Source: Clostridia bacterium (GTDB taxonomy: Bacteria; Bacillota_A; Clostridia; Christensenellales; CAG-138). Taken from it: a DNA stretch of 15,768 bases. Below the pieces are notes generated by a model that was not told where the DNA came from, did no database searches, and saw nothing but the letters and a program-made list of their open reading frames with translations. Location of the stretch: contig JAFUDD010000391.1 of NCBI GenBank assembly GCA_017459315.1, positions 1 through 15,768 on the forward strand. Reading direction: 5' to 3'. The first letter of the stretch is position 1. Each line of letters starts with the position of its first letter. Positions 1-7,094 of this stretch are shown piece after piece. The position numbers and the translations under genes were made by a program.

Positions 1-1
1 T

Positions 2-331
2 GAAGCCGCGATCCTGGACGGCGCGACCCGTTTCCAGCGCGTGTGGAACGTTGACCTGCCTGCGATCATGCCGATGATCTCCGTCATGCTGATCATGTCC
101 ATCGGCGGCCTCATGGGCGTCGGTTACGAAAAGGCCCTGCTGATGCAGACCGACGGCAACCTCCAGGTTTCCGAACTCATTTCGACCTATGTGTATAAGC
201 GCGGTCTGACCGGCGTACCGGATCAGGCGTATGCAACGGCAATCGGTTTGTTCAACTCGATCATCAACGTCGTGCTGCTCATCATTGCCAACACGACCTC
301 GAAGCGGTTCAGCGAGAACTCGCTGTGGTAA
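2..331 (+). CDS. LplB-type sugar ABC transporter permease, 3' end only (5' part lies before the window)
   Basis: This is the last ~109 codons of an inner-membrane permease of a carbohydrate ABC importer. The visible part opens with the cytoplasmic EAA loop that docks the ATPase (E-A-A-x-x-D-G-A, ending in L-P), so the true start is well upstream; the first ATG inside the window (41) is not the start. It then has a hydrophobic segment, a periphery loop with the S-x-Y-V-Y-K-R-G pattern, a last helix and the C-terminal S-K-R-x-x-x-x-S-L-W ending common in LplB homologues. Stop is TAA at 329-331, 14 bp before the next gene. Together with the next permease it should form the heterodimeric channel for the binding protein at 1295. 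The importer type is secure; a fructo-oligosaccharide substrate is inferred from the downstream GH32 and fructokinase genes. Confidence 0.9.
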   Translation, partial: EAAILDGATRFQRVWNVDLPAIMPMISVMLIMSIGGLMGVGYEKALLMQTDGNLQVSELISTYVYKRGLTGVPDQAYATAIGLFNSIINVVLLIIANTTSKRFSENSLW

Positions 332-337
332 GGAGGG
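331..337 (+). promoter_or_regulatory. Ribosome binding site that fixes the start of the second permease
   Basis: AGGAGGG lies 8 bases before ATG 346 and begins on the last base of the preceding stop codon. This makes ATG 346 the start rather than the upstream in-frame GTG at 325, which would translate the Shine-Dalgarno itself. Confidence 0.85.
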
Positions 338-345
338 AAAACGAT

Positions 346-1251
346 ATGGCAAAAGAGCAAAAGAAACGCTTGGCGCTGCGCGACACCGCCGGCGATAAGG
401 TCTTTTACACGATCAACGCCATCGTCCTTGCGATCCTCGCATTGATCGTTCTGTACCCGCTGTACTTCATCGTCATTGCTTCGATCTCCGATCCGGACGC
501 GGTGCTCGGCGGCAGAGTCGTGCTCTATCCCGTGGATATCACGTTCGACGGCTTCGCCAAGATCATGGAGCGGCAGGACGTATGGCTCGGCTATCGCAAT
601 ACGATCCTCTACACCGCGCTGACGGTCATCTTCTCGCTGATCGTCACCGTCCCCGCAGGCTGGGCGCTGTCCCGCAAGACGCTGCCGGGCAAGAAGGCGT
701 TCATGATCTACTTCATCATCCCGATGTTCTTCGGCGGCGGTCTGATCCCGTTCTACAACGTTATGAGCAGCCTCCGTCTCGTCAATACGATCTGGGCCAT
801 CGTGCTCCCGTCGATCCTGTCGGTGTGGAACCTGTTCATGACCAAGACATTCTTTGAATCGAGCATCCCCGGTTCTCTGATTGAGGCCGCCACGATCGAC
901 GGCGCGGGTTCGTTCCGCATCTTCTTCGAGATCGTGCTCCCGCTGTCCAAGGCCATCATCGCGGTTATGGCCCTGTACTATGCGGTCGGCCAGTGGAACA
1001 GCTACTTCAACGCCATGATCTTTTTGCAGAACGAAAACCTGTACCCGCTGCAGCTCGTTCTGAAGGAGATCCTGATCGCATCGGAAAGCACGGTCGGCGG
1101 CAGCGGCGAAACGATCCTGCAGCAGTATCGCCTGGCGAACCAGCTCAAGTACGTTTCCGTTATCGTCTCCAGCGTGCCGGTGCTGCTCCTGTACCCGTTC
1201 GTGCAGAAGTACTTTGCGCAGGGCGTTATGATCGGCTCCCTCAAAGAGTAA
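346..1251 (+). CDS. YtcP/LplC-type sugar ABC transporter permease
   Basis: A 301-residue inner-membrane permease, second half of the channel begun by the preceding gene. A charged N-terminus is followed by a helix at about 21-46, then helices at about 85-110, 117-138, 145-165, 200-220 and 267-285. The cytoplasmic EAA loop for ATPase contact starts at E180 (E-A-A-x-x-D-G-A-G, then L-P at 199-200). The ending M-I-G-S-L-K-E is typical of the YtcP/LplC group of binding-protein-dependent permeases. Length matches the family (about 290-305). No ATPase gene follows, which is normal for these clostridial and bacillar importers that borrow a common MsmX-like ATPase; that is knowledge of the family, not seen here. 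The binding-protein gene follows after 43 bp, so the order permease-permease-binding protein is kept. Substrate is inferred to be sucrose or fructo-oligosaccharide from the downstream enzymes. Confidence 0.95.
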   Translation: MAKEQKKRLALRDTAGDKVFYTINAIVLAILALIVLYPLYFIVIASISDPDAVLGGRVVLYPVDITFDGFAKIMERQDVWLGYRNTILYTALTVIFSLIVTVPAGWALSRKTLPGKKAFMIYFIIPMFFGGGLIPFYNVMSSLRLVNTIWAIVLPSILSVWNLFMTKTFFESSIPGSLIEAATIDGAGSFRIFFEIVLPLSKAIIAVMALYYAVGQWNSYFNAMIFLQNENLYPLQLVLKEILIASESTVGGSGETILQQYRLANQLKYVSVIVSSVPVLLLYPFVQKYFAQGVMIGSLKE

Positions 1252-1294
1252 TCATCCCTTACTGAGATCAATAATACATTAGGAGGATTGCAAC

Positions 1295-2980
1295 ATGAAA
1301 AAAGCATTTGCTTTGGTACTCGCACTTGTGTTCGTCCTGGCGGCAGTAGCCTGCGGCGGCAGCAAGAGCACCGCCAAGCAGGAGAGCGCGGGCGTCGAAA
1401 AGCTCGTGCAGGACTACGGCTTCCAGTGGACCGACACAAGCGCGCCGATCCTGAACGCCGAGGGCGCCAAGGCGCTGTCGTTCAGCATCTATTCGAGCAA
1501 GAACGCTTCCGCGCTTGACTACAACGACATGAAGATCATGCAGGATCTGTTCGAGAGCACGAATGTGTTCGTTTCTTGGGAGAACGTTTCCGAGAGCGTC
1601 TATTCGCAGCAGAAGAACCTGATCTTCGGCAACGCGGACAACCGTCCCGACGCGATCTATCACGCCGGTATGGGCGCGGGCGAAATCATCAAGTACGCCA
1701 AGCGCAAGGTGCTGCTTCCGATTTCCGACTACCTCGAATACATGCCGAACTTCTCCAAGATCCTCAATGATCGCCCGGACATCAAGGCGCAGCTGATCAA
1801 CGTCGAGGACGGCAAGATCTACTAGCTGCCGCGCATCGAGGAGATGGGCCTTCTGCAGAACCCGAACATCCTGTTCCTCAACAAGAACTGGGCGGCCGCC
1901 GCGATCGAAGCCGGTGCCGTTTCCGGTGTGACGACCGCTGATCTCAAGGACGGTCTGAACCTCACCTGCGATCAGATGGAAGCCATGCTCCGCTACTTCC
2001 GTGACAACGACATGAACGGCAACGGCAACGCTGCCGACGAGCGCCCGATGAGCTTTGTGTACAACAACTGGCAGGGCAATCAGTGCGACCTCTACTGCAT
2101 GTTCGGCCTGAATGACAACCTCGAGCATCGCATCGTCGTCAACGGTCAGATCACCTACACCGTGCAGGACGACCGCTTCAAGGAAGCGACCAACTTCCTC
2201 GCAAACTGGGTCAAGGAAAACCTGATCGACAAGGTCTCCTTCGAGCAGTCGCAGGATAACTTCCTCGCCAACGGCAAGGGCCTCGAAACCTACGGCGCGT
2301 TCTACTGGTGGGAGAGCGAGACTGTCGTTTCCAACCCGGAAAACTACATCGTCTGCAATCCGCTCGTCGGACCGCACGGCGATCAGACAGTCTGCATCTC
2401 CAACAACCCCGAAGTCTCCACCGGCGAAGTCGTGATCTTTGCAGACTGCCCGAACGTCGAAGTTCTGCTGGCCTACTTTGATCGCTACTATGATCCGATG
2501 ATCTCCGCACAGATCAACTACGGCCCGATCGGCATCGTCTACGAGGAGCAGCTCGACGATAAGGGCATGCTCGTGCAGAAGGAGCTGCCCGCCGGTGTGA
2601 CCGCCGACGAGCTGCGTCTCCAGAACGCCCCGCTCGGCATCATCAACCTCGGCGAGTATGCGTGGAACAACGTCGTCAACATGGAGCCGCGCGCCAAGCT
2701 GCGTCTTGACCGCCTCACCGCGTATGTGACCCCGTTCATGCCCGCTGGCGTCTCGCCGTGCCCGAACCTCCAGTTCACGCTCGACGAACTGAACACGCTC
2801 TCGAACTATGAAACGAACCTGAACGACTATATCCGCACCAACCTGATCCGCTGGCTCATGAACGGCGGCGTGGACGACAATGCATGGGCGGCGTTCCAGA
2901 AGGATCTGTCCGGCAAGTGCAACATCGCGGCCATCCAGCAGGTCTATCAGGCGGCGTATGACCGGTATGTCGGCAAATAA
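1295..2980 (+). pseudogene. LplA-type extracellular sugar-binding lipoprotein of the ABC importer, interrupted by an in-frame TAG
   Basis: One continuous frame of 561 codons, the normal size of LplA-type solute-binding proteins, is split by a TAG at codon 177 (1823-1825). The N-terminal 176 residues have a lipoprotein signal peptide (hydrophobic run, then A-V-A-C with Cys20, followed by G-G-S) and the first lobe. After the TAG the same frame continues at once with L-P-R-I-E and runs 384 codons to TAA 2978-2980. It includes a calcium-loop-like D-x-D-x-N-x-N-x-N segment at about codons 237-249, as seen in family members. The block D-G-K-I-Y just before the TAG and L-P-R after it form a known conserved stretch of this family, so a single codon is changed and nothing is missing. 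Start ATG 1295 has AGGAGG at 1281-1286. The ATG at 1844 lacks a properly spaced ribosome binding site and a signal peptide, so separate expression of the second half is unlikely to give a working protein. Nonsense mutation, sequencing error and readthrough all remain possible. Confidence 0.85.
1823..1825 (+). other. In-frame amber codon splitting the binding-protein gene
   Basis: TAG sits between codons for I-Y and L-P-R in an otherwise open frame. None of the 13 credible genes whose ends fall inside the window stops with TAG (7 TAA, 6 TGA by my reading), and no other long gene has an internal TAG. One base change would turn it into a sense codon (TCG Ser, CAG Gln, TTG Leu, TAC Tyr and others). 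The following base is C, and I see no stem-loop or selenocysteine/pyrrolysine-type element right after it. Confidence 0.8.
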
Positions 2981-2994
2981 GGAGTGTGTGAAAT

Positions 2995-4824
2995 ATGAAG
3001 AAATTCCTTGCGATTCTGCTGTCCCTCTTGATGCTCGTCTCGATGCTCGCGTGCGGTGGCGAGGCCGCCGCACCGAGCGCAGGCGGGGAGAACCAAAAGC
3101 CCGCAATCAGCGGCGTCAATGACGCGGCGGTCGAAGCGGGTCAATCGTTCGACGCGCTCGCGGGCATTACCGCGACCGACGCGGAGGACGGCGATCTGAC
3201 CGCGATGATCACGGTCGAATCCACCCCGACGCTGAACTTCGTCGGCGGCAAGGCCACCCCCGAAAACGCGGGTTCCTATGAGCTTGTGTATTCCGTTACC
3301 GATAAGGCGGGCGCAACGGCAGAAGCCTATGCGACGCTGACTGTCACCAAGAAAACCGGCGAAGCGGTGCTTCTGAAGCAGTTCGATTTCTCGACCGTCG
3401 AAGCGACCGACGCGCACGGCTGGGAAGCGGACATCGGCGAGAGCGCGAAGGCGACCGCCGCTCTGAAGGACGGCGCATTCGTCATTGACATCGAGAACCC
3501 CGGCGACGGCGACGGCGCAGTCCGTTTCGTCAAGCGCGGCTTTGCCGTAAAGGGCGGCGCGGATTACAAGATCAAGGTTTGGGCCAAGTCCACGGCGCCG
3601 ACCTATGCGCACTTCATCGCCAAGGATGAGACTGTCGAGGAGTGGAAGACCTTCGGCGGCGAGCAGTGGAACGCGCGGATCGACGAGACCATGCGCGCCA
3701 TCGAAATGAACTTCACCGCGCCGGAGGACGGCAGCGCAGAGCTGATGCTGAACCTCGGCAAGATCACCCCGAACCCCGACAACGCGGCAGACACCACACC
3801 CGAAAACTTCACGGTCACGATTGACAAGGTGGAGATTTACGAGATCGTCGGGCAGGAGGTTCTCGAACCCCTCTATACGGCTGACTTCGCAGACAGCGGC
3901 GCATTCGTGTCTACGGGCGACGGCGCAGCGGCGACCGTAGCGTATGAAGACGGCGCGGCCGTGTTCACGATTGATTCGTACCCCACCGAGGGCGGCGTTT
4001 GGAGCATTCAGGCGGTTTTAGAGCTGCCGGGCATCACCGTCGTGCAGGGTGAAAAGTACAACTACAGCTTCACCGTCTCCGCCGAGAACGGCCAGGGCGG
4101 CGAGGCGCTCGTCGAGAGCAACGCGCGTTCGTGGGAAGCCCGTGCGAACTTCAACGGCCTCGGCCTCGAAGCCGGACAGGAAGTGACCGTTTCCAAGACG
4201 TTCACCGCGGAAGCCAATGTGGACGATCCGGTGCTGCGCATGCAGATCGGCAACCCGAACGAGGGCGTGACCGCGAACAAGCTCGTCGTCAAGAACTTTG
4301 TGTTCAACAAGGTCGGCGGCGATAAGGAAACGCAGAAGACCATCGAAGCATTTGCTCCGATCGGCAAGGGCACCGAGTACTACGGCAGCGAAGCGTATCC
4401 GTGGGAAACCTTCAACGGCACCGATGAGGACAACGAGCGCGGCGTCGGCACGATCTGGACGGCGGACGGCTCCCTGTTCTATCGCATCGACGACGGCGGC
4501 ACAGTCGATTGGCACAACAAGCTGATCTGCCCGATCACGCTGCCCGCCGACAGCTACTTCATTGTCGAGATCAAGGCGAAGGCCGACAAGCCCGTTTCGT
4601 GCGGCTTCTTCCTGAACCCGCAAGGCGGCTGGGATCCGCGCGTATCCGAGGGCATCGACTTTACGACCGAGGAACAGACCTTCACGTTTGAGACGACCGA
4701 TACGTTCATCATGGACATGGGCTGCGAGCTGCTGTTCCAGTTCGGTTCCGAAGCGACCGCGAACCTCGGCGGCGTGACCATCGAGTTCACGAGCATCACG
4801 ATCTATCAGAGAAGCGTTCTGTAA
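2995..4824 (+). CDS. Surface lipoprotein with an Ig-like domain and three predicted carbohydrate-binding modules
   Basis: A 609-residue predicted lipoprotein: signal peptide with M-L-A-C (Cys20), then a short G/A/E/S linker. Residues about 35-118 form a bacterial Ig-like/DUF5011-type domain (P-A-I-S-G-V start, D-A-E-D-G-D-L-T, a G-S-Y-E-L-V-Y-S-V-T-D strand pair). Three beta-rich segments follow at about 122-286, 287-440 and 450-609, each with the jelly-roll look of CBM4/9-like modules. The first two are probably duplicates: both have an L/E-D-G-A-x-x-x-I-D strand and both close with a T/K-x-x-V-x-x-F/I-x-x-x-x-V-G strand. I see no glycosidase catalytic motif. Ribosome binding site AAGGAG (2979-2984) overlaps the preceding stop, so it is translationally close to the binding-protein gene. 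Likely role: holds fructan at the cell surface for the GH32 lipoprotein and importer. The CBM reading is inferred from strand patterns, and the ligand is unknown. Confidence 0.75.
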   Translation: MKKFLAILLSLLMLVSMLACGGEAAAPSAGGENQKPAISGVNDAAVEAGQSFDALAGITATDAEDGDLTAMITVESTPTLNFVGGKATPENAGSYELVYSVTDKAGATAEAYATLTVTKKTGEAVLLKQFDFSTVEATDAHGWEADIGESAKATAALKDGAFVIDIENPGDGDGAVRFVKRGFAVKGGADYKIKVWAKSTAPTYAHFIAKDETVEEWKTFGGEQWNARIDETMRAIEMNFTAPEDGSAELMLNLGKITPNPDNAADTTPENFTVTIDKVEIYEIVGQEVLEPLYTADFADSGAFVSTGDGAAATVAYEDGAAVFTIDSYPTEGGVWSIQAVLELPGITVVQGEKYNYSFTVSAENGQGGEALVESNARSWEARANFNGLGLEAGQEVTVSKTFTAEANVDDPVLRMQIGNPNEGVTANKLVVKNFVFNKVGGDKETQKTIEAFAPIGKGTEYYGSEAYPWETFNGTDEDNERGVGTIWTADGSLFYRIDDGGTVDWHNKLICPITLPADSYFIVEIKAKADKPVSCGFFLNPQGGWDPRVSEGIDFTTEEQTFTFETTDTFIMDMGCELLFQFGSEATANLGGVTIEFTSITIYQRSVL

Positions 4825-4842
4825 GAACTGACTTTGCACCAT

Positions 4843-4869
4843 AAGGGGGATGGGATTTCTGTCCCCCTT
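4843..4869 (+). other. Intercistronic hairpin between the CBM lipoprotein and the surface GH32 gene
   Basis: AAGGGGGA (4843-4850) and TCCCCCTT (4862-4869) form an 8-bp stem around an 11-base loop. It is followed by CTCGG rather than a T-tract, so it does not look like a full intrinsic terminator. It lies in the only sizeable gap (68 bp) inside the operon, where a hairpin may partly stop transcription or protect the 3' end of the upstream message, giving more binding lipoprotein than enzyme. That function is inferred. Confidence 0.6.
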
Positions 4870-4892
4870 CTCGGATTATTACGGAGGAGTAT

Positions 4893-6431
4893 ATGAAACA
4901 TCGTTTTACACCGGCGCTGCTTGCGCTTCTGCTGATCTTCGGCGTGTTGCTGGCCTGTGCGCCCAAGGCGCCTGCCGTGCCGACCGCCGCCGACGGCGAA
5001 GCGTTCGTCTATCCCGAAAACGAGACGGACTTTGCCGCACTCCGTACGCCCGGCAGCCAGGAGGACGCCTATACCTACCGCACGTTCTTCCTGCCGGAAA
5101 AGGACAGCGGCGTGCAGGGCTATGTCGGCGACACGATGCCGTATTACGAGGACGGCACCTATTACATCTACTATCTCAAGGAGAGCGGCGATTCCTATAA
5201 CCACTCGATCTATCTGACGACGACCAAGGATTTCGTCACCTACACCGAGCAGGACGCAGTCGTGCTCGAAGCGTCGCGCAGCGGCGGACAGGACGGCTGG
5301 ATCGGCACCGGTTCGGTCGTCAAGGTCAAGGACACCTACTATCTGTTCTACACCGGCCATGCGTTCTCCGACGCGTATGAATTCAAAGAGAAGATCCTCG
5401 TCGCCAAGGGCAGCACGCCGACCGCCTTCGAGCGCGTGGCGGACTGGGAGATCATCCCGCCGTCCGAGCTTGGGCAGAAGAACGATTTCCGCGACCCGCA
5501 GGCGTATTACGACGCGGCGACCGATACGATCACGCTGACCGTGACCGCATCGCAGAGCAACAAAGCCAGAATCCTGAAGTATACGCTCTCCGGCGATCTT
5601 AAGAACGTGACCTACGACGGGATCATCTTTACCGAGCAGACCGGCAAGTTCTGGAATCTCGAATGCTCCGACACGTTCCGGATCGGCAGCAAGCATTACA
5701 TCACCTATTCGGCGCAGGACGACACGCTGTGGTATGCGGTCAGCGACACGCCGTTCGGCCCCTACGGCGACCCGGTGCGACTCGATGCCAAGCTGTTCTA
5801 TGCGGCCAAGCATGTCGAAAACGGCACGGACGCGTACATGGTCGGCTGGGCGCGGCGCTCGGAATCCGTGTCCTCCACGCAGGACGTGAACGGCTGGGCG
5901 GGCAACCTTTGCGTGCAGAAGCTCGTGCAGAATCCCGACGGCTCGCTGGCGCTGGCGCCTGTGGACGCCATCCTGACGCAGTTCACCGCGCGGCGGGAGC
6001 TGCTGATCGACACGATGGAAACGGAGCTGGCGGCAGGCTCGGCCTATAACTTTGCCGACCTCTATACGGCCTACGAAGGCTATTGCCTGACCGGTAAGCT
6101 GCGCTTTGAAAAGAAAGGCACGTTCGGCCTTGCGTTCGACTATAACGGCCGCGACGACAAGTATAAGCTCATCACGCTGAGCCCGTCGGCGGGAACGCTG
6201 TCGCTGTCGTTCAACAAGGGCACGACGCCGATCACCGAGACGGCTGCCCCCATCGAAGCGGGCAAGGACTATACGTTCACGTTTGTGCAGGAAGGCTCGG
6301 TCGGCATCTTCTACCTCGACGGCATTGCGGCGCTGACCGTGCGGCTTTACGGCGTAACGGGACGCCCCGTGAAGCTGTTTACCGAAAACAATACCGTCAC
6401 GGTGTCCGAGCTGAAGCTCTACACCCGGTAA
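4893..6431 (+). CDS. Surface lipoprotein glycoside hydrolase family 32 (fructan beta-fructosidase type)
   Basis: A 512-residue extracellular enzyme anchored through Cys22 (lipobox L-L-A-C). It has the GH32 five-bladed propeller at about 65-370 followed by a C-terminal beta-sandwich at about 385-512. The catalytic set is recognisable but divergent. The nucleophile is predicted as D80 in V-G-D-T-M-P, replacing the classic W-M-N-D-P-N-G. The transition-state stabiliser is R200-D201-P202. The acid/base is E257 in E-C-S-D, replacing E-C-P-D. This variant occurs in a lipoprotein branch of GH32. Expected job: hydrolysis of beta-fructosyl linkages in levan, inulin or fructo-oligosaccharides outside the cell, feeding the importer. 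Exact linkage and endo/exo action cannot be read from sequence. Start ATG 4893 has GGAGGA at 4883-4888, and the YesL-family gene starts 15 bp after its stop. Confidence 0.88.
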   Translation: MKHRFTPALLALLLIFGVLLACAPKAPAVPTAADGEAFVYPENETDFAALRTPGSQEDAYTYRTFFLPEKDSGVQGYVGDTMPYYEDGTYYIYYLKESGDSYNHSIYLTTTKDFVTYTEQDAVVLEASRSGGQDGWIGTGSVVKVKDTYYLFYTGHAFSDAYEFKEKILVAKGSTPTAFERVADWEIIPPSELGQKNDFRDPQAYYDAATDTITLTVTASQSNKARILKYTLSGDLKNVTYDGIIFTEQTGKFWNLECSDTFRIGSKHYITYSAQDDTLWYAVSDTPFGPYGDPVRLDAKLFYAAKHVENGTDAYMVGWARRSESVSSTQDVNGWAGNLCVQKLVQNPDGSLALAPVDAILTQFTARRELLIDTMETELAAGSAYNFADLYTAYEGYCLTGKLRFEKKGTFGLAFDYNGRDDKYKLITLSPSAGTLSLSFNKGTTPITETAAPIEAGKDYTFTFVQEGSVGIFYLDGIAALTVRLYGVTGRPVKLFTENNTVTVSELKLYTR

Positions 6432-6446
6432 CGAAAGGAGTCATCC

Positions 6447-7094
6447 ATGCGGCGTTGGCTCGATGTCAATAACCCGATCATGCGGTTTTTGACGACCGTG
6501 TTCGATCTGATGGCGCTGTCGTCAATGTGGCTGATCTTCTCTGTGCCGATCGTCACGATGGGTGCGGCAAGCGCGGCACTGTATCATGCGGTCTATCACC
6601 ATGTACGAAAGGGAGAGGACTATCTTTGGCACAGCTTTTGGTCTGCGTTCAAGGAGAACCTCAAACGCTCCACGCTTTGCTGGCTTGCCGCGCTTGCGGT
6701 GCTGGTCCTGCTGATCGTGGATGCCGTCGTGCTGCGGGGAAGGTATCTAAACGGAGAGCCGTTCGGATGGCTCTATTATGTCATCCTTGTGCTGCTTGTG
6801 CTGACGCTGACATGGACGATCTATCTTGCCGCCTATGCCGCACGGTTTTCCGGTACGGCAAGGGAGGTGCTGCGGTTCAGTCTTTTGCTGTTCCGCATTC
6901 ATCCGATCAAAATGCTGGCGGTGCTGGCGCTTGTGGTCGGCGGCATCGCATTGGCGCTGACGCTTCCTGCTTTCGTCATTTTGATCCCCGCCACGGTGTA
7001 TTGGGCCGCGACGTTCCCGATGGAATCGGTTTTTTATCAGCATCTGCGCCCGGAGGATAAGGAGCGCATGGAAAAGGAGAAAGAAGAGTCATGA
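6447..7094 (+). CDS. YesL-family (DUF624) membrane protein
   Basis: A 215-residue integral membrane protein. Helices are at about 18-45, 77-98, 107-132 and 156-183, with a charged K/E-rich tail at 204-215. The N-terminal pattern (short charged start, N-N-P-I-M, then a long helix containing V-P-I-V-T-M-G-A-A-S-A-A-L-Y) is the hallmark of the YesL/DUF624 family, which is usually found beside LplB/YtcP/LplA importers in Firmicutes. The molecular role of this family is not established; it is assumed to assist sugar uptake. AAAGGAG at 6434-6440 sets ATG 6447. The stop TGA overlaps the start of the next gene (ATGA at 7091-7094), showing tight coupling with the intracellular GH32. Confidence 0.87.
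   Translation: MRRWLDVNNPIMRFLTTVFDLMALSSMWLIFSVPIVTMGAASAALYHAVYHHVRKGEDYLWHSFWSAFKENLKRSTLCWLAALAVLVLLIVDAVVLRGRYLNGEPFGWLYYVILVLLVLTLTWTIYLAAYAARFSGTAREVLRFSLLLFRIHPIKMLAVLALVVGGIALALTLPAFVILIPATVYWAATFPMESVFYQHLRPEDKERMEKEKEES

Noticed and set aside
325..345. GTG 325 as start of the second permease
   Set aside because: It would overlap the previous gene and translate the ribosome binding site; ATG 346 has ideal spacing.
1823..1825. Genome-wide reassignment of TAG to an amino acid
   Set aside because: No other confident gene in the window contains an in-frame TAG, so one codon cannot support a code change; mutation or error is simpler.
1844..2980. Independent gene starting at ATG 1844
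   Set aside because: It is the same frame as the upstream half, lacks a signal peptide and a spaced ribosome binding site, and begins in the middle of the family's first lobe.
1268..3106. 612-codon open frame on the minus strand opposite the binding-protein gene
   Set aside because: It is the mirror of a GC-rich coding frame: Val/Arg/Asp-rich with no domain, no ribosome binding site, and it spans two genes that are clearly coding on the + strand.
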